Shown here: positions 16,099 to 24,849 of the stretch, piece after piece
Numbering within the stretch: position 1 is the stretch's first letter
How the letters are laid out: each line of letters begins with the position of its first letter
Source: Parvibaculum sp.
GTDB taxonomy: Bacteria > Pseudomonadota > Alphaproteobacteria > Parvibaculales > Parvibaculaceae
NCBI RefSeq assembly: GCF_030651915.1
Contig: NZ_JAUSBV010000008.1
Location: forward strand, 186,001-250,000
Length of the DNA stretch: 64,000 bases
Reading direction: 5' to 3'
Notes under the pieces: model-generated
The model's database searches: none
The model's input: the letters and a program-made list of their open reading frames with translations, nothing else
What the model was told of the DNA's origin: nothing
Made by a program: the position numbers and the translations under genes

Positions 16099-17280
16099 AT
16101 GGCTGATGTGGTCCTTTCCGGTGCGATCCGGTCGAATCTGCTCAGCATGCAGAATACAGCGCGGATGCTCGATGAATCGCAGCTGCGCCTCGCAACGGGT
16201 CTGAAAGTCCGCAGCGCGGTCGACAGCCCGACGTCGTTCTTCACGGCGCAGGGCCTCAACAACCGCGCTTCCGATCTGAACAACCTGCTCGACTCGATGG
16301 GTCAGGCGGTACAGACGCTGGAAGCGGCCGATCAGGGCATCAAGTCGATCTTGAAACTTGTCGACAGCATGAAGTCGGTCGCCAACCAGGCCCTCGAAAC
16401 CAAGGTCAAGGCAACCGTCCTGACCGGCAATCAGGACACGGCCCTCACCGGCGGTGTCACGCTCGCCAGTCTCGCGGCGCTCGCGACGGGCCACCAGATC
16501 ACCATCACGGTTGGCGAAGTCACCAACAACGTGACCATCGGCACGGGTGCCGCACAGGTTTCGACGATCACCGAGCTCATGGCCTGGGTCGGCGCAACCT
16601 TCAATGGGGACGAGCCGCTCGCCGCCACGCTGAATGCCGACGGACAGTTGCAGTTCACCGCCGCAAACGGCCGCGACATTGCAATTTCCGCTAACAACAG
16701 CGGCACGCCGGTCAGCCTCGACGCGCTTGTCGGCAGCCGCATCTCAGCGACCGATGGCGTCAATCGCGACAAGTACGAACGCGACTTCAACAATCTGCGC
16801 GAGCAGATCGACCAGTTGGCCGGCGACGCAAGCTACAAGGGCGTCAACCTGCTGAAGGGCAACGACCTGCTCAGCGTCTTCTTCAATACCGAGCAGACCA
16901 GCCAGCTCGACATCCAGGGCGTCTCGCTGACGCCGGACGGTGCGCTGAACATCGCAGAGGTCGGCAACGCTTCCGGCGATCACGGCTTCGCGGCCGACGC
17001 CGCGATCAAGGCCTTTGTCGAAAGCCTGAACTCCGCCACCAATGCACTGCGCCAGCAGGCCTCGACCTTCGGTGCCAATCTCGGCGTCGTACAGATTCGC
17101 CAGGACTTCACCAAGTCGCTGATCAACACGCTGCAATCCGGCGCCTCGAGCCTCGTCGTCGCCGACACCAACGAGGAAGGCGCCAAGATGCTGGCCCTGC
17201 AGACGCGCCAGCAGTTGGGCACCACGGCGCTCTCGCTGGCCAACCAGGCCGAACAGGGCGTCCTGCGTCTCTTCGGTTAA
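16099..17280 (+). CDS. Flagellin 1
   Basis: Filament subunit, 393 residues. The N-terminal D0/D1 region is typical (IRSNLLSMQNTARMLDESQLRL, then ATGLKVRSAVDSPTSFFTAQGL) and so is the C-terminal one (MLALQTRQQLGTTALSLANQ, ending VLRLFG). The central part is short and Ser/Thr-rich, as in Caulobacter flagellins, which are glycosylated there. It is monocistronic with its own sigma-54 promoter and a strong terminator. It is a diverged paralogue of the next gene, mainly different in the central 150-250 region. Confidence 0.97.
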   Translation: MADVVLSGAIRSNLLSMQNTARMLDESQLRLATGLKVRSAVDSPTSFFTAQGLNNRASDLNNLLDSMGQAVQTLEAADQGIKSILKLVDSMKSVANQALETKVKATVLTGNQDTALTGGVTLASLAALATGHQITITVGEVTNNVTIGTGAAQVSTITELMAWVGATFNGDEPLAATLNADGQLQFTAANGRDIAISANNSGTPVSLDALVGSRISATDGVNRDKYERDFNNLREQIDQLAGDASYKGVNLLKGNDLLSVFFNTEQTSQLDIQGVSLTPDGALNIAEVGNASGDHGFAADAAIKAFVESLNSATNALRQQASTFGANLGVVQIRQDFTKSLINTLQSGASSLVVADTNEEGAKMLALQTRQQLGTTALSLANQAEQGVLRLFG

Positions 17281-17306
17281 CAGCCGTTCACGACAATATG
17301 CGATCG

Positions 17307-17335
17307 AAAAGGCGGGTCCCCGGACCCGCCTTTTT
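17307..17335 (+). terminator. Terminator after flagellin 1
   Basis: A 9-bp GC stem (17311-17319 with 17322-17330) followed by TTTTT, preceded by AAAA. It isolates flagellin 1 from flagellin 2. Confidence 0.88.
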
Positions 17336-17493
17336 CATTGATCGGGTTTCATGAAACGGACGGCTCGAACATTTTCGTCGAATGATTACAAAAAAAGCAA
17401 TTCGTTTTACCGGCTCTTAACGGACCCCGCTGCATGATCCCGCCATGGCTCAGAAAGAGCCGAAAAACTAGGTCCTAGGAAAGGAACTGAACT
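17336..17493 (+). promoter_or_regulatory. Leader region of flagellin 2
   Basis: This gap has no GG-N10-GC site and no GGCAG palindrome. Just before the gene lie a hairpin (GGCTC/GAGCC, 17447-17461), a short palindrome CTAGGTCCTAG (17468-17478) and the ribosome site GGAAAGG. The promoter class cannot be assigned; the hairpin next to the ribosome site suggests translational control. Confidence 0.45.
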
Positions 17494-18642
17494 ATGGGTG
17501 ATATCACCATTTCCAGCGCCGTGCGCACCAACCTGCTGACGCTGCAGAACACCGCGCAGATGATGGCGCAGACGCAGAACCGCCTCGCCACCGGCTTGAA
17601 GGTTTCGAGCGCTCTCGACAATCCGCAATCCTTCTTCACCGCCGCCGGCCTCTCGAGCCGCGCCACGGACATGAGCGCCCTGCTCGACTCGATGAGCCTT
17701 GGCGTGCAGACGCTGAAAGCCGCCGACGAAGGTATCAAGTCGATCCAGAAGCTGGTCGACCAGGCGAAGTCGGTTGCCAACCAGGCCCTCCAGGCCAAGG
17801 CGACGGCGACGACCCTCGACAAGACGGCCGAAGCGGCCGCGATTGCCGGCTCGGCCGGTGCCCGCACGGTCACCTTCCAGATCGGTACGGCCTCGGCGGT
17901 CAGCGTCGTCTTCGACACGGCGACCTATGCTTCGGCCGCTTCTTCGGCCGCGGCCATCGAAACCAAACTCGCGGGTCTCGTCTCGTCGGGCGGCACGCTG
18001 GCCGGCCTGGCGGTTTCGCGCACCGGCGGCGATCTGAGCTTCACGGTCGCCTCGGGTGAAAACCTGACGATCGCCGGCACGGCGGCGGCCACGGGTGCGG
18101 CGGGCTTCGGCATCGCCACCTCCGGCACGCAGGGCCAGAACGGCGAGACGCTGGCAGAAGCCAAATCGACCTTCGCCACGGACTACAACAACCTGCTCGC
18201 GCAGGTCGACCAGATGTCGCTCGATACGAGCTTCAACGGCATCAACCTGCTTTCCGGCGACAACCTGTCGGTGATGTTCAACGAAGGCAGCACCTCGAAG
18301 CTCGACATCGTCGGCGTGACCTTCAACGCCGCCGGCATCGGCCTGGCCTCGACGGACTTCAGCGACATCAACGCCGAAGTCACCAAGCTGAACGCGGCGA
18401 CCGCCACGCTCCGCAAACAGTCCTCGACCTTCGGTGCGAACCTCTCGGTCGTGCAGAACCGCCAGGACTTCACCAAGAACATGATCAACGTTCTTGAAGC
18501 GGGCGCCGGCAACCTGACGCTGGCCGACACCAACGTCGAAGCGGCCAACCTGCTCGCCCTGCAGACCCGCCAGTCGCTGGCCTCGACCTCGCTGTCGCTG
18601 GCCAACCAGTCGGAACAGAGCGTCCTCTCGCTGCTCCGCTAA
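17494..18642 (+). CDS. Flagellin 2
   Basis: A second filament subunit, 382 residues, close to flagellin 1 at both ends (VRTNLLTLQNTAQMMAQTQNRLATGLKVSSALDNPQ at the start, LLALQTRQSLASTSLSLANQ near the end) with a different Ala/Ser/Thr-rich centre. Tandem flagellins with different promoters usually mean filament segments of different composition. It is followed by a strong terminator. I see no sigma-54 promoter for it, unlike flagellin 1. Confidence 0.97.
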   Translation: MGDITISSAVRTNLLTLQNTAQMMAQTQNRLATGLKVSSALDNPQSFFTAAGLSSRATDMSALLDSMSLGVQTLKAADEGIKSIQKLVDQAKSVANQALQAKATATTLDKTAEAAAIAGSAGARTVTFQIGTASAVSVVFDTATYASAASSAAAIETKLAGLVSSGGTLAGLAVSRTGGDLSFTVASGENLTIAGTAAATGAAGFGIATSGTQGQNGETLAEAKSTFATDYNNLLAQVDQMSLDTSFNGINLLSGDNLSVMFNEGSTSKLDIVGVTFNAAGIGLASTDFSDINAEVTKLNAATATLRKQSSTFGANLSVVQNRQDFTKNMINVLEAGAGNLTLADTNVEAANLLALQTRQSLASTSLSLANQSEQSVLSLLR

Positions 18643-18678
18643 ACGGATCCGCCTTCGGGCGAAACCGGAGACAAAAAC

Positions 18679-18710
18679 CGGCGGGGGCCTTGGCCCCCGC
18701 CGTTCCTTTT
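18679..18710 (+). terminator. Terminator after flagellin 2
   Basis: An 11-bp GC stem (18679-18689 with 18692-18702) with loop TT and a downstream TTCCTTTT. Confidence 0.85.
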
Positions 18711-18796
18711 GAGCCGGTCCGATAGGCCTGCCAACTGCCGCAGATCTGGGCTAGACTCGGCCCGATTCAATCGGCAGATCACCGGACGGGAACGGC

Positions 18797-19189
18797 ATGG
18801 CTCTCAAAGTCGAACTGAAACCAGGCGAGCGCTTCATTCTGGGCGACAGCGTCATCACCAATGACGACCAGCGCACGCGCCTCTTCATCGAGGGCGACGC
18901 GCCGATCCTGCGCGAGAAGGACATTCTCAGGGCCGCCGACGCCGACACCCCCTGCAAGCGCGTCTACCTGCTGGTCCAGATGATGTACCTGGCGCCCGAC
19001 CCGCGCCCGCATCACGAGATGTATTTTCAGATTGTTAAGGATGTGGCCGAGGCGGCCCCCTCGACCATGCCGTATCTGGACACCATCAACAGCAAAATCT
19101 TAACCGGCGAAATGTATAAAGCTCTCAAGGAAGCTCGAAAATTGATCGAGTACGAACGGGGGTTGCTGGAGAATGTCAAAACCGCTTGA
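18797..19189 (+). CDS. flbT: Flagellin translation regulator FlbT
   Basis: FlbT binds the 5' leader of flagellin mRNA in Caulobacter and represses translation until the hook is complete. The 130-residue product has the family start LKVELKPGERFILGDSVITND and conserved LFIEGDAPILREKDI, VYLLVQMMYLAPDP and GEMYKALKEARKLIEYE segments. It overlaps flaF by 17 bp. Its position directly after two flagellin genes matches the usual alphaproteobacterial layout. Confidence 0.96.
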   Translation: MALKVELKPGERFILGDSVITNDDQRTRLFIEGDAPILREKDILRAADADTPCKRVYLLVQMMYLAPDPRPHHEMYFQIVKDVAEAAPSTMPYLDTINSKILTGEMYKALKEARKLIEYERGLLENVKTA

Positions 19190-19550
19190 GGCTTATGCCA
19201 CCGCGTCGCGGATGACGATTTCGGATCCGCGTGAATTCGAGGCCTCGATCCTGACCCGCGCCGCCGGCCAACTTCAGCGTATCCGCGACAACTGGACGGC
19301 CGAAACATCCGCAACGCTGCGCGACGCTCTTCTTTACAATCGCCGCATCTGGACCGTATTCGCCGCCTCGGCCGCCGAGCTCGAGCATCCGCTGCCGCGC
19401 GAGATCAAACAGAACATCGCCAACCTCGCCGTCTTCATCTTCAAGCGCACCGCAGAGATCGAGGCGACCCGCGAGCCCGAGCCGCAGCTCCTCGACACGC
19501 TGATCATGATCAACCGCGAAATCGCCGCCGGCCTCTACCAGAAGGGCTGA
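19173..19550 (+). CDS. flaF: Flagellin synthesis protein FlaF
   Basis: FlaF is a small flagellin-binding protein needed for flagellin production and export, antagonistic to FlbT. The 125-residue product contains PREFEASILTRAAGQLQRI, LYNRRIWTVFAASAAE and PREIKQNIANLAVFIFKRT, all typical. The start lies inside flbT, so the pair is translationally coupled. Transcription ends at a terminator shared with the convergent flgL. Confidence 0.95.
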   Translation: MSKPLEAYATASRMTISDPREFEASILTRAAGQLQRIRDNWTAETSATLRDALLYNRRIWTVFAASAAELEHPLPREIKQNIANLAVFIFKRTAEIEATREPEPQLLDTLIMINREIAAGLYQKG

Positions 19551-19661
19551 CGCGGTTCGAGCGCACGGGGCGCCCGATAGCTCCCACACGATCCATCTTC
19601 GTTCTCCACCATCTTGTTTGGACGAACATGTGGCCTCTCGCGAACAGCCGGTGCACGGACG

Positions 19662-19692
19662 AAAAACGCCCGCTTTGAAAGCGGGCCTTTTT
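19662..19692. terminator. Terminator between flaF and flgL
   Basis: An 8-bp stem GCCCGCTT/AAGCGGGC (19668-19675, 19679-19686) with AAAAA before and TTTTT after, suitable for both converging operons. Confidence 0.85.
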
Positions 19693-19709
19693 GTCTGTGC
19701 ATGGTCACC

Positions 19710-21200
19710 CTAGAGATAATTGACCAGCGACATCCGCGAAAGCATCGCGGTAACCTGATAGCTGGCCTCGAGCTGAGTCTGCAGCGTCGTCAGCTTGACG
19801 CCGACTTCGTAGGAGTCGGCGTTCTGAATATCGCCCAGGATCTCGTTGGCGGTCGCCATCATCTTGTCGTGCCGGTCCTGCGTGTTGGCCAGCGTGGCCG
19901 CCGTCAGCCCGAGCCCGGTCACGATGCTTTCGACCGAGGGCGTTCCCTCGAAATTGAGCGTTGTCCCGATACGTTGCGTCAGCGCCTTGTAGGAATGGCT
20001 TTCCTCGGGATCGGTGCCGGTATATTCGACCGCCGACATCAGCGCCGCCACCTTCAGCGTGTCGCGGATCGCCGCCTGGTCGGCCCGCGCCCCATAGGCC
20101 AGCTGCCGCCCGTCATCGATCTTGGCGATCATGTTGTTGCCCGGCACGCCGCTCTGGTCGCCGCTGTACCAGAACACCGTATCGGCTTGCGTTCCATCGC
20201 GCAGCGCTGTCGCCGTGCCGAAGGGCGGCCCGTCGACGCGTTGCGGCGCGCCGCCATTGGCATAGTCAAAGAAATTGTTGGCCGCTTCCACCGCCGAGGC
20301 GGCCCGCAGCCTGGTATTGGCTTCGGTCTGGACGGCCGTGTCGAGCGCCGCCTGGAAATTGACCGAGGTCGCCGTCGCATCGGCGCCGATCGTGAACTGT
20401 CCGGCGGCCGGCGGGTTGTCGGTCGTCGCGGTGAGCGTTACCCGTGTCGTCGTCCCGTCGGGCAAGGCGAAATCGAGCGTCAGCTTCTCGCCGGCCTGCG
20501 GCACGCCGGTGAAATCGACTTCGATTTCGGCCGGTGCGCCCGCCGGGCCATTGACCGTGACATTGGAAAGCGACGAGTCGGCGGCAGCAAGCTTGAATCC
20601 GAACACGCTGGGCGCGGCATCTTCCGACAATGTGACCGTCGTGCCCGTCAGATCGAGTTCGAGCCGTCCCCGCCCGTCGGTGCCGAGATCGGCCTGGGCC
20701 CGCTCGTCGATGAACTGCTTGAGACCGGCCTTGTCGCCCGTGCCGTTCAGCATCGCATCGGGCACCGCCACCGGCTGTGTCTGCGTATCGCGGCCACCAA
20801 AAAGATAACGGTCCTCGACCCGGAGATTGAGCAGGTTGATGATTTCGTCGAACTGCATCGCCGCCGTCACCTGGGCGCTGGTCTGCTTGCCGTTCACCAG
20901 CTCGAAACCGCTGGTGATGTTGGTCGTCTTCATGCTGCTGGCAATTTGCGCGACGCGCGTCAACGCGTCCGACGAGATCTGCACGCGCATCTGCGTCTGC
21001 GAAATCGTCTTGGTGTAGGTCTGGAGCTGGCTCAGCTGATGTGAAAGCGACAGCACCATGTTGCGGTCGGTCCCGAGCTTGGCGTAGCTGTCGGACTTGA
21101 TCCCGGTCGCAAGCTGGCGCTGCAGATCGTCGAACTGCGCCCGCATCGAGTTGATCGAACTGCGCAAGGCCAAGGACTGGGAGAGCGTTGAAATCTGCAT
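19710..21200 (-). CDS. flgL: Hook-filament junction protein FlgL
   Basis: FlgL (HAP3) joins hook and filament. The 496-residue product has a flagellin-like N-terminus (LALRSSINSMRAQFDDLQRQLATGIKSD region) and C-terminus (LTTLQTQLEASYQVTAMLSRMSLVNYL), with a long central insertion (about residues 150-290) of beta-rich repeats that makes it longer than the enterobacterial protein. It starts 5 bp after flgK and ends the operon flgE-flgK-flgL. Confidence 0.93.
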   Translation of the reverse strand: MQISTLSQSLALRSSINSMRAQFDDLQRQLATGIKSDSYAKLGTDRNMVLSLSHQLSQLQTYTKTISQTQMRVQISSDALTRVAQIASSMKTTNITSGFELVNGKQTSAQVTAAMQFDEIINLLNLRVEDRYLFGGRDTQTQPVAVPDAMLNGTGDKAGLKQFIDERAQADLGTDGRGRLELDLTGTTVTLSEDAAPSVFGFKLAAADSSLSNVTVNGPAGAPAEIEVDFTGVPQAGEKLTLDFALPDGTTTRVTLTATTDNPPAAGQFTIGADATATSVNFQAALDTAVQTEANTRLRAASAVEAANNFFDYANGGAPQRVDGPPFGTATALRDGTQADTVFWYSGDQSGVPGNNMIAKIDDGRQLAYGARADQAAIRDTLKVAALMSAVEYTGTDPEESHSYKALTQRIGTTLNFEGTPSVESIVTGLGLTAATLANTQDRHDKMMATANEILGDIQNADSYEVGVKLTTLQTQLEASYQVTAMLSRMSLVNYL

Positions 21201-21205
21201 TTGAC

Positions 21206-23056
21206 TTACCTGCCGATGCTCATAAGCACATCGAAGAGTTGTTTGACGGTGGTGATGACGCGCGCATTGGCCGAATAGGCGTTTTGCAGCAGCAGCAGAT
21301 TCGACATTTCATCGTCGATATTGACGCCCGTCTGCGCATCGAACCGGTCCTGAAGCGACGACGAGACGATCTGCTGCGCCTCCGCGTCACGCTGTGTATT
21401 GGCGGCCTGCGACGACTGGAACGACACCAGGCGTCGCGCAAAACTGTCGATCGTCCCGTTGAAGGGCGAGGACGCGCCGCCGATCCCCGATCCCGGGGAG
21501 AAGTAACGGCTCTGGCCGGTCAGACGCTCAAGAAGATCGTGCACCCGCGTCGAATCGCCCAGCGGCACATCCGTGTCATAGGCCACAAGCAGCGTGTCGT
21601 CGGCGATGATCGCCGGATTGACCTGGATGCGGCTCGCAAAGCCGGTCTTCTGGGGCGGATTGTCGAGGCTGTTGGAGAAAATCTTGCTCCCGGCGCCGTC
21701 GACGAACAGCGCCATGCCTGTCGTACCGTCGGCAAGTCCCGCCGGCGTCACCGTGGCCGAGAGCGTATTGATATCGCTGGTGGCGGCAAGGCCATCATCG
21801 AGAAAGCGAATAACTTCGCCCGACGGGTTCGACACCACCACTTCCGGCGGCAGCGCCGCCTGCAGCGCCGCAACCACGGCAGCCATCGGCTGGTTGAAAT
21901 TGATGCCGATCACCGTATCGTTGGGGTCGGCCGTCGCGGCATTGGTCAGCGGCAACGTTGACGGATCTTCCACACGAACGATTGTCACGGTATTCGGCAC
22001 GCCGCCGACCGTATAGGTCAGGGTCATCGAATTGCCGGGCAGCAGCGCGGCCGTATCGATCTCGAAACCTGATGCGGCGCCGTCCACCGCGGCATCGCCG
22101 GCCACGGTTTCCTGCGACAGGGCCAGCGCCAGTTGCGCGGCCAACTCATCGAGCTGCGCCTGCGCCTGGGTCAGCACATTGTCGCGCATCTCCAGATAAC
22201 CGCCAATGGCGCCGGAGCGGATCGCGCCCGCCGCCAGCAGATCGATGGTCGTGCTGCCGGCGGTCAGCGTGATGGTGCCGACACCGCCATTCGCGCGCGA
22301 GGACGTCGCGTCGATCTGTGTCCGTTCGTCGAAGCTCAGCGTCACGGCGGTCCGGTCGAGCAGCAACTGCCCGCCCGAGGTAAAGATCGTCACCGTTCCG
22401 TCGTCGCGATTGGTGACCCGCACATCCATCAGGCGCGACAGCTCGTTGATCGCCATGTCGCGCTTGTCTTGCAGGTCGCCCACGGATTGGCTCGAGGCCT
22501 GGCGCTGCGAAATCTGGCTGTTGACCTCGGCAATGGTCTTCAGCAGCGAATTGGCGCTCTCGACCGCCGCGGCGATGTTGCGCTCGGCTTCAAGCCGCAT
22601 GTTCTGAACGGTATGCGACATCGTGTTGAGCTGCGCCGCAAGATTGCCGGCATGGTTGAGCAGCGACTGGCGCGCCGCCGGCTGTTCCGGGCTGCCGGCC
22701 AGTTCCTGAAGCGCCGTTGCCAGCGCGCTGATCGAACCGGCAATCGAGCTGTTGGAGCTTGGCGCGCCGAACAGCGCGTCAACGCGCCCGAGCATCGAGG
22801 CTTTGACGTTGAGGTTTGCCGCGCCGGCCGACGCCACGCGCATCTGCTGTTGCAGGAATTCGTCGATCTGGCGCTGCGCCGCTTCGCGACGCACGCCGAT
22901 GCCCTCGGCCCCTGCCAGCGCATTGACCTGGTTCGGCACTTTCCGTGTGTAGCCGGGCGTGCCGACATTGGCGATATTGCGCGCGGTAACGTCGATGCCT
23001 GACTGGGCGACGTTCAATCCGCTCAATGCGGCGCCGAGTGCGGTGGAAAGGCTCAT
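21206..23056 (-). CDS. flgK: Hook-filament junction protein FlgK
   Basis: FlgK (HAP1) is the first hook-filament junction protein. The 616-residue product has the N-terminal signature GIDVTARNIANVGTPGYTRK and the C-terminal one NIDDEMSNLLLLQNAYSANA, with VKQLFDVLMSIGR at the end. The middle is a long variable region typical of the family. It lies 76 bp after flgE and 5 bp before flgL. Confidence 0.95.
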   Translation of the reverse strand: MSLSTALGAALSGLNVAQSGIDVTARNIANVGTPGYTRKVPNQVNALAGAEGIGVRREAAQRQIDEFLQQQMRVASAGAANLNVKASMLGRVDALFGAPSSNSSIAGSISALATALQELAGSPEQPAARQSLLNHAGNLAAQLNTMSHTVQNMRLEAERNIAAAVESANSLLKTIAEVNSQISQRQASSQSVGDLQDKRDMAINELSRLMDVRVTNRDDGTVTIFTSGGQLLLDRTAVTLSFDERTQIDATSSRANGGVGTITLTAGSTTIDLLAAGAIRSGAIGGYLEMRDNVLTQAQAQLDELAAQLALALSQETVAGDAAVDGAASGFEIDTAALLPGNSMTLTYTVGGVPNTVTIVRVEDPSTLPLTNAATADPNDTVIGINFNQPMAAVVAALQAALPPEVVVSNPSGEVIRFLDDGLAATSDINTLSATVTPAGLADGTTGMALFVDGAGSKIFSNSLDNPPQKTGFASRIQVNPAIIADDTLLVAYDTDVPLGDSTRVHDLLERLTGQSRYFSPGSGIGGASSPFNGTIDSFARRLVSFQSSQAANTQRDAEAQQIVSSSLQDRFDAQTGVNIDDEMSNLLLLQNAYSANARVITTVKQLFDVLMSIGR

Positions 23057-23132
23057 CTGGCAACCTGGGAACGAGGAACCGGAAACTCAGCGCCGGGCGT
23101 TCCCGCAAGGGAACCGCCCGCCGCCATGCCTG

Positions 23133-24497
23133 TTAGCGCTTCATATTCAGCGTTTCGCGAATGAGTTCATCGGCCGTCGTCACGATGCGTGTGCCGGCCG
23201 TATAGGCCTGCTGCGTCACGATCAGCTTCGAAAACTCGTCGGCGATGTCGACATTCGACGCTTCGCGCGCCGAGGCGATGATGTTGCCGCCGGCGCCCAG
23301 AATGGCCTCGCCCGATTCCTGCGTCGCGGCGAAGGCCGTGCCGTCGAGCTTCTTCAGCTTGTCCGGCGCATTGAACTTGGCCAGCGACACTTCGGCGAGA
23401 TCGATCGTCTTGCCGTTGGAGTAAGTGCCGGTGATCCGGCCATTCTCCGACACAGCGACGCTGACAAGCTCGCCCGACGGATAACCGTTCTGGTCGATCG
23501 TGTTGACCGCAACCGTGCCACCCGTGCTCTGGAACTGCGTGATGTTCGAGGAGCCGTGATTGAGTGTCACATCGCCGAGATTGATGCCATTGACGGTGAG
23601 GGCGGTAATCGTGGTCGAGTCGACAGCGGGTGCCAGTCGGCCCTGCGCATCGAACGCATAGGACTGACCGATATTGACCCATTTGTCGGCCGCGCCGACC
23701 GCGGCGTCGTCGGTCTTGTAGAACAGGTTCCACTCGTCGCCGCCGCCGGCCGCATTGTCGACCTTCGACCAGCGCAGCTGGATGTTGACCGGCGCGCCGA
23801 GCGAGTCGTAACCGGTGACCGCGCCGCCCGAAAGCGAGTTGTCGAGAAAGATGTCTTCGCCACTGGCCGGGATTGCAGAGAGATCGGCGAGTGGCGGCGT
23901 GAAGCGGCCAACCGTCAAAAGCTCGCTGTTGGCAACACCGGTATCGGCATTGACCGTCTTCGGCCAGGCCGGCAGGTTCGCCGTGTAGCTGATCGAATTG
24001 GTCGGCCGCGCCGCCAGGAAGTCGCGGTTGATCTGGATGCGGCCGGGCGTGTCGCCCACCGGATTGCCGGTCACCGGATCGATGGCGAGCCCCTGCAGCG
24101 CATAACCGGCGCCGTTCACGAGATGGCCGTATCGGTCCATCGTGAAGTCGCCACGCCGCGTGTAGTAGTTGACGTTGTCGAAGACGGGCTGGTTGTCGAC
24201 GGTCGCGATGGTCGACGAAACGATGAAGAAGCCTTCGCCATTGATCGCCATATGCGTCGGCACTTCCGAAGCGTCGATCGACCCCTGCACCGAATTGGTG
24301 AAGGAAGGCGCCGCCAGAACCGCGCCCGGCAAATGGTTGCGGCTGGAGGACGCGGTGACGATATCCTGGAAGCTCGTATCGGTGCGCTTGTAGCCGATCG
24401 TCTGCGAGTTGGCGATATTGTCCGAGATGTGACCGAGCGCGCTCGACTGGGCGCGAATGCCGGAAATGGCGGTGGACATCGATCCAAAGAAACTCAT
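23133..24497 (-). CDS. flgE: Flagellar hook protein FlgE
   Basis: FlgE is the hook subunit. The 454-residue product begins MSFFGSMSTAISGIRAQSSAL with HISDNIANSQTIGYKRTDTS and ends FSKLIVTQQAYTAGTRIVTTADELI, the terminal coiled-coil segments of hook proteins. The middle has the beta-domain expected of FlgE. It is the first gene of flgE-flgK-flgL and has the clearest sigma-54 promoter on the minus strand in the window. Confidence 0.95.
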   Translation of the reverse strand: MSFFGSMSTAISGIRAQSSALGHISDNIANSQTIGYKRTDTSFQDIVTASSSRNHLPGAVLAAPSFTNSVQGSIDASEVPTHMAINGEGFFIVSSTIATVDNQPVFDNVNYYTRRGDFTMDRYGHLVNGAGYALQGLAIDPVTGNPVGDTPGRIQINRDFLAARPTNSISYTANLPAWPKTVNADTGVANSELLTVGRFTPPLADLSAIPASGEDIFLDNSLSGGAVTGYDSLGAPVNIQLRWSKVDNAAGGGDEWNLFYKTDDAAVGAADKWVNIGQSYAFDAQGRLAPAVDSTTITALTVNGINLGDVTLNHGSSNITQFQSTGGTVAVNTIDQNGYPSGELVSVAVSENGRITGTYSNGKTIDLAEVSLAKFNAPDKLKKLDGTAFAATQESGEAILGAGGNIIASAREASNVDIADEFSKLIVTQQAYTAGTRIVTTADELIRETLNMKR

Positions 24498-24559
24498 GGC
24501 TCTTCTCCATGCGGTGGGTCCCGGCAGGGGCTCTGCGGAACACGTGCTGCCTGCATGTG

Positions 24560-24575
24560 AGCAAGGAGCGGGCCA
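24560..24575 (-). promoter_or_regulatory. Sigma-54 promoter of flgE-flgK-flgL
   Basis: TGGCCCGCTCCTTGCT on the minus strand has GG-N10-GC spacing with TTGCT. It is nearly identical to the flagellin 1 promoter. Predicted start near 24549, about 52 bases before the flgE ATG. Confidence 0.85.
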
Positions 24576-24630
24576 TCGATTTTTGTGAACAAAATCAACA
24601 TGTTACCATTCGTTAACTGTTTCGGAACTC

Positions 24631-24664
24631 TGCAGCCCCTGCCCCCTGCCCGGCAGAAATTGCC
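24631..24664. promoter_or_regulatory. Paired palindromes upstream of flgE, putative FlbD enhancer
   Basis: TGCAGCCCCTGCC (24631-24643) and GGCAGAAATTGCC (24652-24664), centres at about -88 and -109 from the predicted start. The geometry matches that of flagellin 1 to within one or two bases. Confidence 0.65.
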
Positions 24665-24849
24665 GCAAGGGCGGCACCGGCCGCCGCGCCTGTCCGTTCG
24701 AATGCGGCAGGGTCCGGCGTCGGCGGCGAACAGGCCTTTTCCTTGAACCGGCCAAGGTCACCCATTAGTTTCTCAGCCGTTCAGCAATTCGATGAGCGGC
24801 CTGCGCTTGGTAAGCGTCAGTTCCCGCGTCCCAGGGGAAAGCAAGTTCG

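Larger units (their letters stand above)
24498..24849. promoter_or_regulatory. Intergenic region flgE / moxR
   Basis: A 352-bp gap. The left half is the flgE control region (sigma-54 site, a GTTAC/GTTAAC palindrome at 24602-24616, enhancer pair). The right part (about 24680-24849) leads to the MoxR gene; I see no clear promoter there. Confidence 0.6.

Noticed and set aside
18747-18762. GG-N10-GC site (TGGGCTAGACTCGGCC) upstream of flbT
   Set aside because: GG-N10-GC occurs by chance often in GC-rich DNA; it lacks CACG and TTGC and has no palindrome pair at -90/-110.
24602-24616. TTAA-N6-GTAA site near the flgE promoter as a CtrA box
   Set aside because: Spacing is one base short of N7 and one half-site is degenerate, so it is unlikely to bind CtrA.
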